Assembly: GCA_964481035.1 (NCBI GenBank)
Contig: CAYZSE010000018.1
Location: forward strand, 1-30,769
Length of the DNA stretch: 30,769 bases
Direction: 5' to 3'
DNA from: JAAAPF01 sp964481035
GTDB taxonomy: Bacteria > Pseudomonadota > Alphaproteobacteria > Geminicoccales > Geminicoccaceae
The notes under the pieces are model-generated. The model was not told the origin of the DNA. It did not search any database and saw only the letters and a program-made list of their open reading frames with translations. How positions within the stretch are numbered: position 1 is the stretch's first letter; each line of letters starts with the position of its first letter. Positions 17,392 to 26,269 of the stretch are shown piece by piece. The position numbers and the translations under genes are program-made.

Positions 17392-18459
17392 ATGACGCTC
17401 GAGTTCCAGGCGGTGCAGAAGCGCGCCGGCGCCGAGATGCTGATCCATGAGACCTCGTTCAGCCTCGGCGCCGCGGGCTTCAACATGCTCTTGGGCGAGA
17501 CCAACGCCGGCAAGACGACGCTCATCAAGATGATGGCGGGTCTCGACCGCCCCACCTCCGGCCGCATCCTCTTCGACGGCCGCGACGTGACCAAGGTCCC
17601 GACGCAGAAGCGCAAGGTGAGCCTGGTCCACCAGTTCTTCGTCAACTACGGCCACATGAGCGTGTTCGAGAACATCGCCTCGCCGCTCCGCGTCGCCCGC
17701 CTCGCCGAGGCGGAGATCAAGAGGCGGGTGGCCGAGGTCGCCGAGCTGTTGCGCCTCGAGCCCTTCTTGCAGCGCAAGCCCGGCGAGCTCTCGGGCGGCC
17801 AGCAGCAGCGCACGGCGCTGGCCCGTGCCATCGTCAAGGACGCGGAGCTCGTCCTGCTCGACGAGCCTCTGGCCAACCTCGACTACAAGCTGAGGGAAGA
17901 GCTCAGGGAGGAGCTGCCGCGGCTCTTCGCCGGACGCGGCGCCATCGTCGTCTACGCCACCTCGGAGCCGACCGAGGCGCTGATGCTCGGCGGCCAGACC
18001 GCCACCGTCAGCCGGGGCCGTGTCACCGAGTTCGGGCCGACCTCGGACCTCTACCGCGCGCCGGGCGATCTCGAGACCGCGCGCGTCTTCTCCGACCCGC
18101 CGATCAACGTCGCGAGCGTCGTCAAGCGCGGCGGCGACATCCACCTCGGCAACGCCGCGCGCTGGACCGCCCGAGGCGCCATCGCCGCCGCGCCCGACGG
18201 CGGCTACCTCGTCGGTGTGCGGCCGCATTTCGTGACCCCGCACGCCAAGGGGACCGCCAGCACGCCGATCACCGGCAAGGTGCTCGTGACCGAGCTTTCC
18301 GGCTCGGAGAGCACGGCGCATTTCGAGGTCGGCGAAGGGATCTGGGTTTCCCAGAGCCACGGCATCCACCCGTTCCGTGTGGGCGCGGAGCACGACTTTC
18401 ACATCGACACCGCGGGTTGCCTCTATTTTCGTGAGGATGGCCGGCGGGTGGCCGCCTGA
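17392..18459 (+). CDS. glpS: Glycerol ABC transporter ATP-binding protein with unusual ATP site
   Basis: 355-residue ATPase of the MalK/UgpC-like group with a C-terminal regulatory/OB-fold extension (about 240-355). Walker A is GETNAGKTT (35-43) rather than the usual GPSGCGKST. The signature LSGGQ is intact at 133-137, and Walker B is VLLDEP (154-159). The H-loop position, normally histidine in VTHD, reads ATSEP with Ser191. The protein should therefore donate a good signature motif to its partner while having a weak catalytic site of its own. ATG 17392 has only a weak ribosome-binding site; it follows the hairpin by 32 nt, which suggests lower expression than the binding protein. It is followed by glpT after 9 bp. 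Confidence 0.87.
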   Translation: MTLEFQAVQKRAGAEMLIHETSFSLGAAGFNMLLGETNAGKTTLIKMMAGLDRPTSGRILFDGRDVTKVPTQKRKVSLVHQFFVNYGHMSVFENIASPLRVARLAEAEIKRRVAEVAELLRLEPFLQRKPGELSGGQQQRTALARAIVKDAELVLLDEPLANLDYKLREELREELPRLFAGRGAIVVYATSEPTEALMLGGQTATVSRGRVTEFGPTSDLYRAPGDLETARVFSDPPINVASVVKRGGDIHLGNAARWTARGAIAAAPDGGYLVGVRPHFVTPHAKGTASTPITGKVLVTELSGSESTAHFEVGEGIWVSQSHGIHPFRVGAEHDFHIDTAGCLYFREDGRRVAA

Positions 18460-18468
18460 GGAGCCCGC

Positions 18469-19551
18469 ATGGCGACGATCCGGCTCGAGCAGCTCCGCCA
18501 CAGCTACGCGGCCCAGCCCGAAGGCGAGGCCGACTGGGCGCTCAAGCGGCTCGACGTCGTCTGGGAGAACGGCGGCGCCTACGCGCTGTTGGGCCCTTCC
18601 GGTTGCGGCAAGTCCACGCTCTTGAACATCATCTCGGGGCTCGTCCGGCCGAGCGAGGGGCGCGTGGTGTTCGGCGATCGGGACGTCACCGATCTTGCCC
18701 CCGACGCCCGCAACATCGCCCAGGTGTTCCAGTTTCCGGTTGTCTACGACACCATGACGGTGCACGACAACTTGGCCTTCCCGCTGAAGAACAGAGGCGT
18801 CGAGCGAGGCCGCATCGAGCAGCGCGTTCGCGAGATCGCCGACATGCTGGAGCTCGGCCCGCTGCTCGAGACCCGCGCCTCGGGGCTCTCGCCCGATCTC
18901 AAGCAGAAGCTGTCGATGGGCCGTGGCCTCGTCCGCGACGACGTCAACGTCATCATGTTCGACGAGCCGCTGACGGTGATCGATCCGCATCTCAAGTGGC
19001 GGCTGCGCTCGCAGCTCAAGCGACTGCACGACCGGGTCAAGCTGACGATGATCTACGTCACCCACGACCAGACCGAGGCCTTGACCTTCGCCGACACGGT
19101 GGTCGTCATGCAGGAGGGCGAGGTCGTGCAGATCGGCACGCCGGTCGAGCTGTTCGAGCGGCCGCGGCACACCTTCGTCGGCCACTTCATCGGCTCGCCG
19201 GGCATGAACGTCTTGCCCTGCGAGGTGAGGGACGGCGCCGCCTTCGTCGCCGGCCGCCGGATCGTGACCGAGAGCCCCGCCGTCGCACCGCCGGGCGCGC
19301 CGCGGCTCGAGGTGGGGGTGCGGCCGGAGCACGTCCAGATCGCCGCCGACGGCCTGCCCGCCGAGGTGGTGCGCGTGGCCGATGCCGGCCGCTATCGCGT
19401 GGTCGAGGCGCGCCTCGGCGACGCGCGGATCAACGTGCTCGCGGCGCCCGGCGACGAGGTGCCCGTCGGGCCTGCGCACCTGCGCCTCGCGCCCGAGAAG
19501 ACGCGGCTCTACGCCGACGGCTGGCTGGTCGATCCGGCGGCGGGGAGCTGA
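18469..19551 (+). CDS. glpT: Glycerol ABC transporter ATP-binding protein with degenerate signature motif
   Basis: 360-residue ATPase, second of the pair. Walker A GPSGCGKST (42-50), Walker B with Asp165-Glu166 (IMFDEP) and the H-loop VTHDQ with His199 are canonical. The signature motif is altered: LSPDLKQ at 140-146 instead of LSGGQQQ. A regulatory C-terminal domain (about 240-360) follows. GAGGAG lies 5 nt before ATG 18469, and the stop is 3 bp from the next start. In a GlpS-GlpT heterodimer its Walker motifs would pair with the intact GlpS signature. The name follows the Rhizobium glpSTPQUV glycerol system and is unrelated to the E. coli glycerol-3-phosphate antiporter GlpT. Confidence 0.87.
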   Translation: MATIRLEQLRHSYAAQPEGEADWALKRLDVVWENGGAYALLGPSGCGKSTLLNIISGLVRPSEGRVVFGDRDVTDLAPDARNIAQVFQFPVVYDTMTVHDNLAFPLKNRGVERGRIEQRVREIADMLELGPLLETRASGLSPDLKQKLSMGRGLVRDDVNVIMFDEPLTVIDPHLKWRLRSQLKRLHDRVKLTMIYVTHDQTEALTFADTVVVMQEGEVVQIGTPVELFERPRHTFVGHFIGSPGMNVLPCEVRDGAAFVAGRRIVTESPAVAPPGAPRLEVGVRPEHVQIAADGLPAEVVRVADAGRYRVVEARLGDARINVLAAPGDEVPVGPAHLRLAPEKTRLYADGWLVDPAAGS

Positions 19552-19554
19552 GCG

Positions 19555-20421
<867 letters not shown>

Positions 20422-20431
20422 GGCCGCAAAG

Positions 20432-21235
20432 ATGCGCCTGCGCCTGCCGACGGTCGTCTTGATCGTCTACATCCTCTTCTTGATGCTTCCGATATATTGG
20501 CTCGTTGCCATGTCGTTCAAGACGACCAACGAGATCCTCGGTGGCTTCACGCTGTTTCCGCAGGTGTGGACGCTTGCGAACTATCTGACGATTTTCCGCG
20601 ATCCGACCTGGTATTGGGGATACATCAACTCGATCATCTATGTGACGTTGAACACGGTGCTGGCCGTCGGCGTGGCGCTGCCGGCGGCCTACGCGTTCTC
20701 GCGCTACCGCTTCCTCGGCGACAAGCACCTGTTCTTCTGGCTCCTGACCAACCGCATGGCGCCACCGGCGGTGTTCGCCCTGCCGTTCTTCCAGCTCTAT
20801 TCGGCGGTCGGCCTCTTCGACACCCACATCGCCGTGGCACTGGCGCATTGCCTGTTCAACATCCCCCTCGCGGTCTGGATCCTCGAGGGCTTCATGTCCG
20901 GGGTGCCCAAGGAGCTCGACGAGACCGCCTATGTCGACGGCTACTCGTTCCCGCGCTTCTTCACCAAGATCTTCCTGCCCAACATCGCCTCGGGCGTCGG
21001 TGTCGCCGCCTTCTTCTGCTTCATGTTCTCCTGGGTCGAGATGCTCTTGGCGAAGACGCTGACCGCGGTCGAGGCCAAGCCGATCGTCGCGACGATGACG
21101 CGGACGGCGTCCACGGCGGGCTACGAGCTCGGCCTGCTCGCCGCCGCCGGCGTGCTGACCATCATTCCCGGCGCCATCGTCATCTACTTCGTCCGCAACT
21201 ACATCGCCCGCGGCTTCGCGCTCGGTCGGGTCTAG
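20432..21235 (+). CDS. glpQ: Glycerol ABC transporter permease 2
   Basis: 267-residue permease of the MalG/UgpE-like group with six predicted membrane segments; the first is at about 5-27. The EAA coupling motif is ELDETAYVDGYSFPRFF, with Glu164 and Gly170, followed by FLPNIA. The start at ATG 20432 is 10 bp after the glpP stop, with GAGG about 9 nt upstream. It partners GlpP. The symbol follows the Rhizobium system and not the E. coli periplasmic phosphodiesterase of the same name. Confidence 0.88.
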   Translation: MRLRLPTVVLIVYILFLMLPIYWLVAMSFKTTNEILGGFTLFPQVWTLANYLTIFRDPTWYWGYINSIIYVTLNTVLAVGVALPAAYAFSRYRFLGDKHLFFWLLTNRMAPPAVFALPFFQLYSAVGLFDTHIAVALAHCLFNIPLAVWILEGFMSGVPKELDETAYVDGYSFPRFFTKIFLPNIASGVGVAAFFCFMFSWVEMLLAKTLTAVEAKPIVATMTRTASTAGYELGLLAAAGVLTIIPGAIVIYFVRNYIARGFALGRV

Positions 21236-21248
21236 GGGGAGTGGAGCG

Positions 21249-21530
21249 ATGGACCTCGGCTGGATGGCGTGGACGTGGCCGACCGCGCTCTTCTTCGTCT
21301 TCGTCTTCGGCTCGATCGCGCTGATGGGTCTGTTGGAGTATCGCTGGCCCGGTGGGGCGCCGCGCCACGGCACCCTCGGCCTCGACACGACCCGCGGCGA
21401 CCGCTTGTTCCTGACGCTCCTCGGCTCCGCCTTCATCATGCTCGCCTGGATCGGCGTCATGGGCACGCCGCTGTGGGGCGGCCTCGCGCTCGCCGCCGCC
21501 TGGGGCACCTTCGTCTTCTGGAAGGTCTGA
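21249..21530 (+). CDS. glpU: DUF2160 small membrane protein of the glycerol ABC operon
   Basis: 93 residues with three hydrophobic stretches (about 10-30, 53-70 and 73-91) and a conserved central LLEYRWPGG-GTLGLDTTRGDRLF region that I recognise as DUF2160. Genes of this family accompany the Rhizobium-type glycerol ABC transporter; the molecular role is unknown and an accessory membrane subunit is the likely guess. ATG 21249 has GGAG 4 nt upstream. It is the last gene of the operon and ends 10 bp from the stop of convergent glpD, without a visible terminator hairpin. Confidence 0.8.
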   Translation: MDLGWMAWTWPTALFFVFVFGSIALMGLLEYRWPGGAPRHGTLGLDTTRGDRLFLTLLGSAFIMLAWIGVMGTPLWGGLALAAAWGTFVFWKV

Positions 21531-21540
21531 ACGGGCCCGA

Positions 21541-23073
21541 TCAGGCGACCTCGGCGTCGCCCGCGGCGGCGTTGCGGGCGAACCAGGCGCGCAGCCGCTC
21601 CTTGGCCTCGTCGTCGAGGAAGAGGCCGAGCTTGGTCCGCCGCCAGAGCACGTCGTCGGGGGTGCGGGCCCACTCCTCCGCCACGAGGTAGGTGAGCTCC
21701 TTGGCGTAGAGGCCGTCGCCGATGCATTCGCCCAGATCGTCGAGTGAGAGGCTCTCGCCGAGGACCCGCTCGATCCGCGTGCCGTAGGCGTGCGCGAGGC
21801 GTACCAGCATCGGCTCGGGCACAAACGGCCAGCGGGCCCGCAGGTCCGCGACGAAGCCCGCGAAGTCGGCGGCGTCGAAGTCGCCGCCGGGCAGCGGCTT
21901 TCCCTCGGTCCAGGGCTTCGGATCGACGCCGAGAGTCGGGGCGAGCTTCTCCATCGCGTGCTCGGCGAGCTTGCGGTAGGTCGTGAGCTTGCCGCCGAAG
22001 ATCGACAAGAGCGGGGCTCGGCCCGCGGGCGCGTCGAGGTCGAAGACGTAGTCCCTGGTCACGGCCGACGGGCTCCCCGAGGCGTCGTCGTAGAGCGGAC
22101 GCACCCCCGAATAGGTCCAGACGATATCTCCGGCCGTCGTCGGCCGCGCGAAATAGCGGTTCACCACCCGGCAGAGATAGTCGATCTCGTCGTCGTCGAT
22201 GTGCGCCTCGGCCGGGTTGCCCTCGTAGGCGAGATCGGTCGTGCCGATGATGGTGAGCCGGCCCTCCTGGTAGGGGATGGCGAAGACGATGCGCTTGTCG
22301 TCGTTCTGCAGGATGTAGGCGTGGTCCCCGGCGTAGAGCGCCGGCACGACGATGTGGCTGCCCTTGACGAGCCGCACGCGATGCCGGCTCGCGACCCCGA
22401 GGCCATCGGCGATGAAGCGCGAGACCCAGGGCCCGGCGGCGTTGACGAGCCCGCGGGCCGTGACCGTCTGCGAAGCTCGCGTCGCCTCGTCGACGAGGGT
22501 GATGCGCCACGCGTCGCCCGCCCGTTCGGCCTTGGCGCAACGGGTGCGGGTGCGGATCTCGGCACCGAGCTCGGCCGCGGCCTTGGCGTTGGCGACGACG
22601 AGCCGGCTGTCGTCGACCCAGGCGTCGGAATAGCTGAAGCCGCGCGGGAACTCCGCCTTGAGCGGCGCGCCGTAGGCACCGCGGCGCAGGTCGAGCGGCC
22701 GCGACGGGGCGAGGAGCTTGCGCCCACCGAGGTGGTCGTAGAGGAAGAGCCCGATCCGCAGCATCCAGCGCGGCCGCTGCTCGGGGCTGTGCGGCAGGAC
22801 GAAGGTCATCGGCTTGACGAGGTGCGGGGCGGCGCGCAGCAGCACCTCGCGCTCGATGAGCGCCTCGCGGACGAGGCGGAACTCGTAGTATTCGAGGTAG
22901 CGCAGGCCGCCGTGGATGAGCTTGGAGGACCAGCTCGAGGTGTGGCTCGCGAGGTCGTCCTTCTCGCAAAGGAGCACGTCGAGCCCGCGGCCGGCGGCAT
23001 CGCGGGCGATGCCGGTGCCGTTGATCCCGCCGCCGACGACGATCACGTCGAAGCTGCGCGTTGCCTGGGCCAC
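21541..23073 (-). CDS. glpD: Aerobic glycerol-3-phosphate dehydrogenase
   Basis: 510 residues, the normal GlpD size. This FAD enzyme at the inner membrane oxidises glycerol 3-phosphate to dihydroxyacetone phosphate and passes electrons to quinone. The FAD-binding motif VVGGGINGTGIARDAAGRG lies near residues 12-30. LASHTSSWSSKLIHGGLRY and the C-terminal FGGKLTTYRKLAE segment are signatures of the family, followed by the C-terminal helical DAO domain. GTG 23073 follows a GAGAAGGGGGGG tract and leaves a natural N-terminus (MAQATRSFDV). An open frame extends to 23346 but crosses the glpR 3' end. It is last in the order glpK-glpR-glpD. Confidence 0.95.
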   Translation of the reverse strand: MAQATRSFDVIVVGGGINGTGIARDAAGRGLDVLLCEKDDLASHTSSWSSKLIHGGLRYLEYYEFRLVREALIEREVLLRAAPHLVKPMTFVLPHSPEQRPRWMLRIGLFLYDHLGGRKLLAPSRPLDLRRGAYGAPLKAEFPRGFSYSDAWVDDSRLVVANAKAAAELGAEIRTRTRCAKAERAGDAWRITLVDEATRASQTVTARGLVNAAGPWVSRFIADGLGVASRHRVRLVKGSHIVVPALYAGDHAYILQNDDKRIVFAIPYQEGRLTIIGTTDLAYEGNPAEAHIDDDEIDYLCRVVNRYFARPTTAGDIVWTYSGVRPLYDDASGSPSAVTRDYVFDLDAPAGRAPLLSIFGGKLTTYRKLAEHAMEKLAPTLGVDPKPWTEGKPLPGGDFDAADFAGFVADLRARWPFVPEPMLVRLAHAYGTRIERVLGESLSLDDLGECIGDGLYAKELTYLVAEEWARTPDDVLWRRTKLGLFLDDEAKERLRAWFARNAAAGDAEVA

Positions 23074-23126
23074 GGGCCCCCCCTTCTCGTGCGCCGCCCC
23101 TCGCACTAACCCGATCGCCCGGCGTC

Positions 23127-23156
23127 CGCAAACGAAAAGGAAGCCCGTTCGTTTCG
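23127..23156 (-). promoter_or_regulatory. Candidate GlpR boxes between glpR and glpD
   Basis: On the minus strand this 97-bp gap holds CGAAACGAAC (23156-23147) and TTTTCGTTTGCG (23138-23127). The second nearly matches TTTCCGTTTGCG before the transporter operon. A weak promoter, TTGCGG-17 bp-TAGTGC, starts within the second box. This suggests glpD has its own repressor-controlled start in addition to read-through from glpK-glpR. Confidence 0.45.
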
Positions 23157-23170
23157 CGCGGGTGAGAACA

Positions 23171-23938
23171 TCACGCCGCCGGGGCGACGTGCCAGCGGAC
23201 CGGGGCCTCGGCGATGACGCTCGCGAGTTCCGGTGGCGGCGGCGCGTCGCAGAAGACGTGGTCGACGGCCTCGAGGTCGGCGATCTTGGCCATCGCCCGG
23301 CGGCCGATCTTGCTCGCATCGACGGCGAGCACGGTCTCGCGGGCATGCAGCATGAGCTCGCGCGCGACCCGGACCTCGCGGTAGTCGAAGTCGAGCACCG
23401 CGCCGTCGAGGTCGAGGCCGCTCGCGCCGATGATCGCCTTATCGACCCGGAACTGGCGGATCAGGTCGAGCGTCGCCGCGCCGACGATGCCGAGATCGTG
23501 GGAGCGGACGACGCCGCCGGTGACGATGACCTCGATCCCGGGCTCGGGGGCGAGCATCGCGGCGACGTTGAGGTTGTTGGTGATGATCTGCAGCGCCTGA
23601 TGCCGGCGGAGCGCGTCGGCGACGGCCTCGTTGGTGGTGCCGATGTTGATGAAGAGCGAGCTGCCGTCGGGCACATGGCGAGCGACCGCCCGCCCGATCC
23701 GCACCTTGGCGTCCCGATTGAGCACCTGGCGCGCAGCGTAGTCGATGTTGCGGACGCTCGACGCCGGCGCGGCCCCGCCGTGGTGCCGCCGGAGATCGCC
23801 GTGCTCGCACAGCGCATTGATGTCGCGCCGAATGGTCTGTGGCGTCACGCGAAACTGCTCGGCCAGCATGTCGACCGCGACGAAGCCCTCGCGGCGGGCG
23901 AGCTTGAGGATCTCCTCCCGGCGGAATTCCGTCGTCAC
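23171..23938 (-). CDS. glpR: DeoR/GlpR-family repressor of glycerol genes
   Basis: 255 residues. The N-terminal DeoR helix-turn-helix is clear: RREEILKLARREGFVAVDML, then AEQFRVTPQTIRRDINAL (recognition helix around 30-45) and HGGA. The C-terminal effector domain has IGTTNEAVADAL and the DASKIGRRAM segment typical of phosphosugar-responsive DeoR proteins; glycerol 3-phosphate is the known inducer in E. coli. GTG 23938 overlaps the glpK stop as GTGA and is therefore taken as the start; an upstream extension to 24043 would run inside glpK. It probably represses the glpV, glpK and glpD promoters through the TTCG/CGAA boxes. Confidence 0.92.
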   Translation of the reverse strand: MTTEFRREEILKLARREGFVAVDMLAEQFRVTPQTIRRDINALCEHGDLRRHHGGAAPASSVRNIDYAARQVLNRDAKVRIGRAVARHVPDGSSLFINIGTTNEAVADALRRHQALQIITNNLNVAAMLAPEPGIEVIVTGGVVRSHDLGIVGAATLDLIRQFRVDKAIIGASGLDLDGAVLDFDYREVRVARELMLHARETVLAVDASKIGRRAMAKIADLEAVDHVFCDAPPPPELASVIAEAPVRWHVAPAA

Positions 23939-25437
23939 GCGCGACCGCTCTTGACCCGTGCCACGGCGTCGGCCCAGCCCGCCAGCAGGCGTTCGCGCTC
24001 GTCGCCCGACATCGCCGGCTCGAAGCGCCGTTCGCAGCGCCACGCCGCCGCGACGTCCTCGAGCCCGCCATAGACGCCGGCGGCGAGCCCGGCGTGATAG
24101 GCGGCGCCGAGGGCGGTGGTCTCGATGCAGCGCGGACGCTCGACGGGAAGGGCCAGGATGTCGGCGAGCCGCTGGCAGACGAAGTCGTTGGCGACCATGC
24201 CGCCGTCGACCCGGAGCGTCGTCGGCCGGACGATCCCCGCGGCCTCGGCGTCGGCGAGCATCGCCGCCATCAGATCGCTGGTCTGGAAGGCCACCGATTC
24301 GAGCGTCGCGCGGACGACGTGCGCGCGCGAGCTGTCACGGCTGAGCCCGATCAGCGCGCCGCGGGCGTCCGCGTCCCAGTGCGGCGCGCCGAGCCCCGTG
24401 AACGCCGGCACCAGGAACACCCCACCGGCGTCGGGCACCGTGCTGGCGACGGCCTCGGTCTCGGCCGCGGTGGTGACGAGGCCGAGCTTGTCGCGGAGCC
24501 ACTGCACGGCAGCGCCGGCGACGAAGATGCTGCCCTCGATGGCGTAGTGCCGTCGCCCGCCGAGCTGCCAAGCGACCGTGGTCAAGAGCCGGTTCTGCGA
24601 GGCCACCGGCTCCTCGCCGATGTTGAGCAGCGCGAAGCAGCCGGTTCCGTAGGTGCTCTTGATCATGCCCGGCGTGAAGCAGGCCTGCCCGAAGGTCGCC
24701 GCCTGCTGGTCGCCGGCCATGCCCGTGACCGGGAGCGCGCGGCCGAAGATCTCCGGCTCGGTCTCGCCGAACAGCCCGCTGTTGTCCTTCACCTCCGGCA
24801 GCAGCGCGGGCGGGATGCCGAGCCGGTCGAGCAGCTTCGGATCCCAGGTGCCGGTGCGGAGGTCGTAGAGCAGCGTGCGGCTGGCGTTGGCGGCATCGGT
24901 CGCGTGCACGCGCCCACCGGTCAGCCGCCAGAGCAGGAAGCAGTCGATCGTGCCGAAGGCGAGCTCGCCCCGCTCGGCCGCGGCCCGCGCGCCGGGCACG
25001 TTCTGGAGCAGCCAGGCGACCTTCGTCCCCGAGAAGTAGCTGTCGATCAACAGCCCGGTGGTCGCCCGCACGTGCGGCTCGAGGCCCTCGGCACGCAGCT
25101 CGCGGCAGAGCGGCTCCGTGCGCCGGTCCTGCCAGACGATGGCGCGGTGAATAGGCCGACCCGTGGCGCGGTTCCAGACCACCGCCGTCTCGCGCTGGTT
25201 GGTGATGCCGACGGCGGCGATGGCGGACGCGTCCAGGCCCGCCGCCTGCAGCGCCTCGCGGCAGACGGCCTGGGTGTCGAACCAGATCTCCTCGGCGTCG
25301 TGCTCGACCCAGCCGCTCTTCGGAAAGTGCTGGGTCAGCTCCTGCTGGCCGGTGCCGGCGATGTTGCCGGCCGCGTCGAACACGATCGCCCGCGAGCTCG
25401 TTGTCCCCTGGTCGATCGCCAGCACGTGCGCGGCCAT
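23935..25437 (-). CDS. glpK: Glycerol kinase
   Basis: 500 residues, standard length for the FGGY kinase GlpK, which phosphorylates glycerol to glycerol 3-phosphate with ATP. The N-terminal phosphate loop is AIDQGTTSSRAIVFD (7-21). WVEHDAEEIW, the substrate region ITNQRETAVVW, the GMAGDQQAATFGQ stretch and the C-terminal DGGMVANDF segment are all present. ATG 25437 is preceded by GGGGGGAG. The stop overlaps glpR as GTGA. It is first of the minus-strand glpK-glpR-glpD series, 85 bp downstream of the end of the maleate-isomerase-like gene, and has its own promoter candidate. Confidence 0.97.
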   Translation of the reverse strand: MAAHVLAIDQGTTSSRAIVFDAAGNIAGTGQQELTQHFPKSGWVEHDAEEIWFDTQAVCREALQAAGLDASAIAAVGITNQRETAVVWNRATGRPIHRAIVWQDRRTEPLCRELRAEGLEPHVRATTGLLIDSYFSGTKVAWLLQNVPGARAAAERGELAFGTIDCFLLWRLTGGRVHATDAANASRTLLYDLRTGTWDPKLLDRLGIPPALLPEVKDNSGLFGETEPEIFGRALPVTGMAGDQQAATFGQACFTPGMIKSTYGTGCFALLNIGEEPVASQNRLLTTVAWQLGGRRHYAIEGSIFVAGAAVQWLRDKLGLVTTAAETEAVASTVPDAGGVFLVPAFTGLGAPHWDADARGALIGLSRDSSRAHVVRATLESVAFQTSDLMAAMLADAEAAGIVRPTTLRVDGGMVANDFVCQRLADILALPVERPRCIETTALGAAYHAGLAAGVYGGLEDVAAAWRCERRFEPAMSGDERERLLAGWADAVARVKSGRA

Positions 25438-25470
25438 CGCGGCTCCCCCCTGAATCGGCCTTTGCGCGCC

Positions 25471-25517
25471 ATCGAACACCGCGTGAACGTGGCGTCAAGC
25501 GATGTTCGGATGCGAAA
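25471..25517 (-). promoter_or_regulatory. glpK promoter with GlpR-like operator
   Basis: On the minus strand TTGACG (25498-25493) is followed after 16 bp by TTCGAT (25476-25471), about 34 bp before the glpK ATG. Just upstream, TTTCG-N4-CGAACAT lies at 25517-25502, the same form as box 2 before the transporter operon. Within the -35/-10 spacer are two GTTC half-sites in direct order (25488-25473). The left end of the operator is 15 bp before the stop-proximal edge of the neighbouring gene at 25523. Confidence 0.6.
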
Positions 25518-25522
25518 GCTGT

Positions 25523-26269
25523 TCAGGGGAGCCGCGTCGACAAGGGAAAGGCGACCTCGGCGCCGGCGAGGCGCAGGGCCTGCCAGAGGAGAACCTGGTT
25601 GCTCGTCAGCACCGGCAGGCCGAGGCGCGCCTCGAGCGCGGGCGCGAGCCTTGCTGCGCGCAGGCCCGTGCACGAGCAGAAGAGCGCGTCGGCCGCGGGA
25701 ACGACGGCCTGCGCGGCCGCCACGGCGATCGTCGCCGGCGCGAGGCGCGCGATCTGTCGGTCGTCGTCGATACCGAGCCAGGTGAGGGCGCTGATCTCCA
25801 GGCCGAGCTCTTCGAGATGGCGCGCGAGGTCGCGGCTCACCGCTTCGGCGTAGGGGGCGAGCACCGCCAGCCTCTCGACGCCGAGGGCGGCGCAGGCGGC
25901 GAGCAGGCCCGTGGTCGGGGTCACGCACGGCAGCCCCGGCCGCGAAGCGGTCAGCGCCGCTCGGACCGGCTCGTCGCCGATCGCCGCGGCGGCCGCGGTG
26001 CAGCCGAAGGCGATCGCGTCCAGATGCTCGCCGGGGAGTATCTTCGCCGCCGCTGCGGCGAGCCGCGGCTCGATCGCGCGCAGCGTATCAGCGGCCACGG
26101 GATTGTCGTAAGCGATGCGGGTGGTGAAGACGCCGACCGCGCTCGTCCCGGTGAGGACGGCGATATCGCTCTCGATGGTGAGATCCGTCGCGAGCGCCAC
26201 GAGCCCGATGCGCTTGTCGACGGGACCGTCGTCGAAGACCAGCCGGGTGGGCGAGGGGCGGGCGATCAT
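25523..26269 (-). CDS. Maleate isomerase/Asp-Glu racemase family protein, EutA-like
   Basis: 248 residues. Two catalytic cysteines typical of the Asp/Glu racemase and maleate cis-trans isomerase superfamily are seen in AFGCTAAA (first half) and FCSCTGLRA (second half). The N-terminal DDGPVDKRIGLVALATD and the LILPGE-like AKILPGEHLDAIAFGC resemble the maleate isomerase branch, which includes the ectoine-utilisation protein EutA. Other members are hydantoin racemase and arylmalonate decarboxylase, so the reaction is not certain. ATG 26269 overlaps the stop of the upstream deacylase gene as ATGA, so the two are probably coupled. No other ectoine genes are present. A longer apparent frame to 26788 exists only because it runs through the N gap. 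Confidence 0.78.
   Translation of the reverse strand: MIARPSPTRLVFDDGPVDKRIGLVALATDLTIESDIAVLTGTSAVGVFTTRIAYDNPVAADTLRAIEPRLAAAAAKILPGEHLDAIAFGCTAAAAAIGDEPVRAALTASRPGLPCVTPTTGLLAACAALGVERLAVLAPYAEAVSRDLARHLEELGLEISALTWLGIDDDRQIARLAPATIAVAAAQAVVPAADALFCSCTGLRAARLAPALEARLGLPVLTSNQVLLWQALRLAGAEVAFPLSTRLP

Noticed and set aside
21531..21540. Possible bidirectional terminator between the converging glpU and glpD genes
   Set aside because: Only 10 bp separate the two stops and no stem-loop with T-run is visible there.
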